This document shows, piece after piece, positions 60,549-64,000 of a stretch of DNA of 64,000 nt (positions within the stretch are counted from its first letter, which is position 1; every line of letters begins with the position of its first letter). Source of the stretch: Oceanispirochaeta sp. M1. GTDB taxonomy: Bacteria > Spirochaetota > Spirochaetia > DSM-2461. The position numbers and the translations under genes are program-made. The notes beneath the pieces were generated by a model. The model saw only the letters and a list, made by a program, of their open reading frames with translations, was not told the origin of the DNA and did no database searches. The stretch lies in contig NZ_QQPQ01000024.1 in NCBI RefSeq assembly GCF_003346715.1, positions 1-64,000 on the forward strand. The letters are read 5' to 3'.

Positions 60549-61889
60549 TCAGCCCTGGCTGAAGAGTAACTGGTTAACTATATTTTCATAGAGTTCCTGC
60601 TTACCGCTGATGGTTGCGGGCTCTCCATTTTCATGTGCCAGTTTGGCAAGATCTTCCAGACTGAGCTTTCCGTCTTCGAACTCCTTTCCCTTACCGGAAT
60701 CGAAGGAGTTGTAACGATCTGCTTTCATCTTATCCATTTTACCGTCTTCCTGGATCTTTGCAGCCATTTCCAGACCGAGAGCAAAGGTATCCATTCCGCC
60801 GACATGCGCAACAAACAGATCTTCCATATCGGTAGAGTTTCTTCTGATCTTGGCATCAAAGTTCAGACCGCCTGTTGTAAATCCACCCATTCCAAGGATG
60901 ATTCTCATTATTTCAGTAGATTCATAAACACTACAGGGGAACTGGTCTGTGTCCCATCCGTTCTGCATATCACCACGGTTGGCGTCAATGCTTCCCAGCA
61001 ATCCATATTCAGCAGATATCTGTACATCATGCTCAAAGGAGTGGCCAGCCAATGTGGCATGGTTGGCTTCAATATTTGTGGCGAAATCATTTTCAAGACC
61101 ATTGGCCTTAATGAAATTGATTACGGTTTCCGCATCGTAGTCATACTGATGTTTTGAAGGTTCCATGGGCTTGGGTTCGATATAGAACTTACCCTTGAAT
61201 CCAATTTTTCTTCCATAATCACGGGCAGCAATTAGAAACTGAGCCAGGTGATCTTTTTCTCTTTTCATATTGGTATTGAACAAAGACATATAGCCTTCTC
61301 TTCCACCCCAGAATGTATAACCTTCACCACCGAGTTCCACATTGGTTTCCAGACAGGCTTTTACCTGAGCTGATCCATAGGCTAGAACATTAAAGTCGGG
61401 GTTAGTGGAGGCACCGTTCATATAACGGGGATTTGAGAACAGGTTTGCCGTGTTCCACAGCAGTTTGATACCTGTTGCATCCTGTCTCTCTTTCAGCATT
61501 TTGGTTACTGCCTGCAGATTGCTTACATACTCATTTAGGTTTGCACCTTCGGGAGAAGCATCCACATCATGGAAACAGTAGTAGGGAGCACCTAGTTTTG
61601 AAATGAATTCAAACGCGGCATCCGCTTTATTTCTGGCTTTGTCCATACCGTCGGCCTGTGCCCAGGGGTGAATCAATGTAGAATTACCAAAGGGGTCGCC
61701 CCCGTCTGCACAGAAGCTGTGCCAGTAGGCAATACCGAATCTCAGATGATCCTTCATTGTCTTGCCGAGAACTTTTTTATTCTCATCATAGAATTTGAAT
61801 GCCAGGGGATTATCGGACCCTTTACCTTCGAAAGGAATTTTTCCGATGCCCTTGAAATACTCTTTATCTCCTGTAAAAACCTGACTCAT
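60549..61889 (-). CDS. xylA: Xylose isomerase
   Basis: 446 residues. [16 protein letters not shown]-type segment, the catalytic His/Asp in [26 protein letters not shown], the metal-binding Glu/His/Asp positions ([26 protein letters not shown]) and [16 protein letters not shown] are all present. It converts D-xylose to D-xylulose. AGGAG is just upstream of the ATG. It follows xylB by 77 bases in one operon. Confidence 0.96.
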   Translation of the reverse strand: MSQVFTGDKEYFKGIGKIPFEGKGSDNPLAFKFYDENKKVLGKTMKDHLRFGIAYWHSFCADGGDPFGNSTLIHPWAQADGMDKARNKADAAFEFISKLGAPYYCFHDVDASPEGANLNEYVSNLQAVTKMLKERQDATGIKLLWNTANLFSNPRYMNGASTNPDFNVLAYGSAQVKACLETNVELGGEGYTFWGGREGYMSLFNTNMKREKDHLAQFLIAARDYGRKIGFKGKFYIEPKPMEPSKHQYDYDAETVINFIKANGLENDFATNIEANHATLAGHSFEHDVQISAEYGLLGSIDANRGDMQNGWDTDQFPCSVYESTEIMRIILGMGGFTTGGLNFDAKIRRNSTDMEDLFVAHVGGMDTFALGLEMAAKIQEDGKMDKMKADRYNSFDSGKGKEFEDGKLSLEDLAKLAHENGEPATISGKQELYENIVNQLLFSQG

Positions 61890-61905
61890 ATGAATCTCCT
61901 ATATG

Positions 61906-61947
61906 TAATTGATCAATTAAACGGTACCGGAAACCCCTCCCGGAACC
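61906..61947 (-). other. xylB-xylA intercistronic palindrome and stem-loop
   Basis: A 14-bp perfect palindrome (TAATTGATCAATTA, 61906-61919) just upstream of the xylA binding site, and GGTACCGG / CCGGAACC (61923-61947), a stem with one mismatch. They may adjust xylA translation or processing. Confidence 0.4.
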
Positions 61948-61966
61948 TTGGGAATCCTAAATTGGC

Positions 61967-63460
61967 TTAAGAAAACAGCGGTGTCAGAGCATTCACATAT
62001 TTGCTGTACTCTTCATAAACCGCTTTGTATTTTTCAACATTTTCAGAATTGGGAGTGCATCCCTTAGCTGAATCCAGTTCAACATGCTCATCAATGAGTG
62101 CATTGATATCCGTATCCGAACCTTCAGCCTTTTCCAGACACCAAAGAGCCTGAACAGCACTACCCAGGGCTGCGGCCTCCGAGGTTACGGGGATTACTAC
62201 GGGAAGGTTCATTACATCTGCTGTGATCTGACGCCATATCTTAGAGTTGGCACCACCACCGATAAGTCTGATTTCCTTTGCTTCAAATCCTAATTTTTCA
62301 AATGAATCGAGACCTACTTTCATACCCAGAATGGCAGATTCCAGTGCAGAGCGGAAAATGTTTTCCTTCTTCACATTACCAGCGGTCATACCGACTATAC
62401 AGCCCTTCCCCTTCGGAAGGTTGGGTGTTCTCTCACCATTAAAGAAGGGAAGTGTCAGAATACCTTCGGCACCTACAGGAGCCTTTGCTCCCATCTCATC
62501 AAATTCCTTCACACCATATTCAAACAGATCTCTCATCAGTTCTGTTGCAACAGTACAGTTCATGGTACAGAGAAGAGGCAGCCATCCACCGGAACTGGAG
62601 CAGAATGCAGCCAGGTTTCCTTGGGGATCCACTATGGGTTTATCTGAGTAGCCGTAAAGAGTACCGCTTGTTCCCAGACTCATGGTCAGTACACCGTCTT
62701 TTGTAGTACCAGTTCCCAGTGCACCCATCATATTGTCTCCTCCTCCGGAAGAAACAGGGATTCCCCGGGGAATACCAAACTTATCTGCTATCTCAGGAAG
62801 AACGGTACCGGCGGCGTCCCAAGGTTCAATCAGTTTTGGAAGACAGCTCATCAGGTCTCTTTCAGGATCAAGAGCTTTTATCAGATCCTTATGCCAGATT
62901 TTATTGCGTACATCGAGGAGAGCTGTTCCTGAAGCATCGCCGTATTCCATCACAGCTTTTCCTGTGAGGTAGTAATTCAGATAATCATGGGGCAGCAGAA
63001 CATATTTCATCTTTGCATATTCTGCGGGGTGAGCCTTTTTAAACCAGAGGATCTTTGAGGCTGTGTAACCGGGAAGAATAAGGTTTCCTGTATCTTCCAG
63101 TAGTTTTTCATCACTACCATAGGCATGGGTTAGCTCACGGCATTCTCCGGCTGTGGAAGTATCACACCAGAGCTTAACATCATTAAGAACATTCCCGTCC
63201 TCATCAATGGGAACAAAACCATGCTGCTGTCCCGAGACACCCGCTGCCAGAGCAGTTTTTTTAATTTCAGGATCAATCTGTTCAAAACAGGAAGTAAGAG
63301 CATCAATCCACCAGGAGGCTTTCTGCTCCCTGCTGCCGTCTTCTCTTGAAATCAAATCATGTGAAGCCGATGCAGACGCAACAATCTTCTTATTTTCAAA
63401 TTCATAAAAAACAACTTTAGTACTCTGGGTACCGTTGTCAATTCCGATAATGGTCTTCAA
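61967..63460 (-). CDS. xylB: Xylulokinase
   Basis: 497 residues from TTG 63460, which has GGAGG 6 bases upstream and gives the family length; upstream in-frame codons lie in the promoter region. IIGIDNGTQSTKVV is the ATP-binding start, GVSGQQHGFV, LPHDYLNYYLTG, MMGALGTGTTKDGVLTMSLGTSG and RLIGGGANSKIWRQI follow as in FGGY kinases. It phosphorylates D-xylulose to xylulose 5-phosphate. First gene of xylBA, divergent from an AraC-type regulator. Confidence 0.95.
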   Translation of the reverse strand: MKTIIGIDNGTQSTKVVFYEFENKKIVASASASHDLISREDGSREQKASWWIDALTSCFEQIDPEIKKTALAAGVSGQQHGFVPIDEDGNVLNDVKLWCDTSTAGECRELTHAYGSDEKLLEDTGNLILPGYTASKILWFKKAHPAEYAKMKYVLLPHDYLNYYLTGKAVMEYGDASGTALLDVRNKIWHKDLIKALDPERDLMSCLPKLIEPWDAAGTVLPEIADKFGIPRGIPVSSGGGDNMMGALGTGTTKDGVLTMSLGTSGTLYGYSDKPIVDPQGNLAAFCSSSGGWLPLLCTMNCTVATELMRDLFEYGVKEFDEMGAKAPVGAEGILTLPFFNGERTPNLPKGKGCIVGMTAGNVKKENIFRSALESAILGMKVGLDSFEKLGFEAKEIRLIGGGANSKIWRQITADVMNLPVVIPVTSEAAALGSAVQALWCLEKAEGSDTDINALIDEHVELDSAKGCTPNSENVEKYKAVYEEYSKYVNALTPLFS

Positions 63461-63546
63461 GGGAGTCCTCCACTCTGAGCCGTCAGGGCTTTTAACAGTT
63501 AAATGTATTTCAAGTATCAGCCCGCCAGGCTGTGAAAGGAATGGAC

Positions 63547-63575
63547 ATAATTGACTCTTCATACATATAATTGAC
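63547..63575. promoter_or_regulatory. Direct repeats between xylB and the AraC gene
   Basis: ATAATTGAC occurs at 63547-63555 and 63567-63575, 20 bp apart (about two helical turns), in the same orientation. AraC/XylR proteins bind such tandem half-sites. Both copies lie in the shared divergent region. Confidence 0.5.
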
Positions 63576-63592
63576 CTTATAGGGGGAATTTA

Positions 63593-64000
63593 TTGCAAAT
63601 CCTTGACGTTGTTTTCGTATATCAGATGAAAGAGGAAAATGAAATTCAGTGGCACAGCCGCTATCATGCCCACGGTGAAAATGAGTTTGAACTCCATTAT
63701 TTCATTCAGGGAAACGGGAGTTTTCTTAATGATAAGACCCGCTTCAGACTGGAACAGGGAACCCTCTTTCTGACAAACCCGGAAATTCATCACTCCATCA
63801 TTGCACAGGACGGCAGCAACCCTATAAGTTATTACGCTGTATTGCTGAAAACCGATGAGTCTGACAGAGAAATTCAGAGACTACTGACAATTGACCTAAA
63901 ATCAAACAGAACTTATGCCCTTGGAACCAACTATCGATTTTTTTTTGAGGAAATCAGGGAAAAGGGACTCTCCGGAAACAGAGCCCTGCGGCAGTCTGCG
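63593..64000 (+). CDS. AraC-family regulator, partial (N-terminal cupin)
   Basis: 136 codons without a stop, running off the right edge. The start is TTG 63593 with AGGGGG 6 bases upstream. The sequence (MQILDVVFVYQMKEENEIQWHSRYHAHGE is split here: HSRYHAHGENEFELHYFI, then FRLEQGTLFLTNPEIHHSI) shows the AraC-type cupin sugar-binding domain. The helix-turn-helix part lies beyond the window. Divergence from xylBA makes xylose the likely effector. Confidence 0.8.
   Translation, partial: MQILDVVFVYQMKEENEIQWHSRYHAHGENEFELHYFIQGNGSFLNDKTRFRLEQGTLFLTNPEIHHSIIAQDGSNPISYYAVLLKTDESDREIQRLLTIDLKSNRTYALGTNYRFFFEEIREKGLSGNRALRQSA

Overview
The window looks like chromosomal DNA from a free-living, fermentative spirochaete (Spirochaeta/Oceanispirochaeta-like). 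This placement is inferred, without database searches. It rests on a very large acidic TPR membrane protein resembling the spirochaetal flagellar collar protein FlcA, spirochaete-style lipoproteins and outer-membrane barrels, a sugar-fermenting gene set (XylA/XylB, fructokinase-like kinase, D-lactate dehydrogenase) and many c-di-GMP proteins. TTG starts backed by good ribosome binding sites recur (rpsU, xylB, a paaK, the AraC regulator, a DUF1294-like gene). No rRNA, tRNA, CRISPR array or prophage was seen.

Layout. 1-2.9 kb is visibly A+T-rich: the edge of an IS66-type element, a decayed fragment of ssb, rpsU, and a translationally coupled P-loop NTPase/GNAT pair, bounded by the intact ssb. 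3.4-12.2 kb: a sugar kinase, a dCache-GGDEF cyclase, and a TetR-controlled envelope export operon (RND/MMPL transporter, LolA-like protein, DUF1302-like barrel) with two identical operators. 12.2-17.2 kb: a Crp/Fnr regulator beside a NapH-like polyferredoxin with a CRP-type site at about -42, solitary trpB, a GH3 lipoprotein, a BON-like protein and a flavodoxin. 17.2-20.2 kb: a YtrA-type ABC/GntR/GIN-domain operon with a promoter-embedded operator. 20.2-24.9 kb: ttcA, ArsR with ArsP-like permease and redox protein, a mannose-1-phosphate guanylyltransferase and ilvE. 25-29 kb: the FlcA-like gene with two in-frame minisatellites, and a secreted CBM48 protein.

29-43.6 kb: a hydroxyacid dehydrogenase, a membrane GGDEF protein, an aryl-pyruvate oxidation operon (iorA, iorB, two paaK, ACT protein, thioesterase), a GGDEF-EAL protein, two SDRs, D-lactate dehydrogenase, a lipoprotein and a DsrE-like protein. 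43.6-49.5 kb: a MATE pump overlapping tail-to-tail with a Zn/Cd P-type ATPase that has an ArsR/SmtB operator, and an operon of an SmtB-like sensor, a 4Fe-4S aldo/keto reductase and a sirtuin. 49.6-54.1 kb: a small barrel, then two COG0523 (CobW-like) GTPases downstream of a UroD-type methyltransferase fused to a thioredoxin-like domain, divergent from an IscR-like Rrf2 regulator. 54.1-60.3 kb: proC, a two-component-propeller GGDEF protein and ptsP. 60.5-64 kb: the xylBA operon divergent from a partial AraC regulator.

The most attractive candidate for an undescribed system is the Rrf2 / UroD-thioredoxin / twin COG0523 module: a corrinoid- or thiol-methyltransferase-like enzyme with an attached redox domain and its own two candidate metallochaperones, with a terminator hairpin between enzyme and chaperone genes. 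Recurring regulatory themes are apparently leaderless regulator mRNAs (tetR, rrf2) and clear promoter-plus-operator pairs that can be matched to a regulator encoded nearby.
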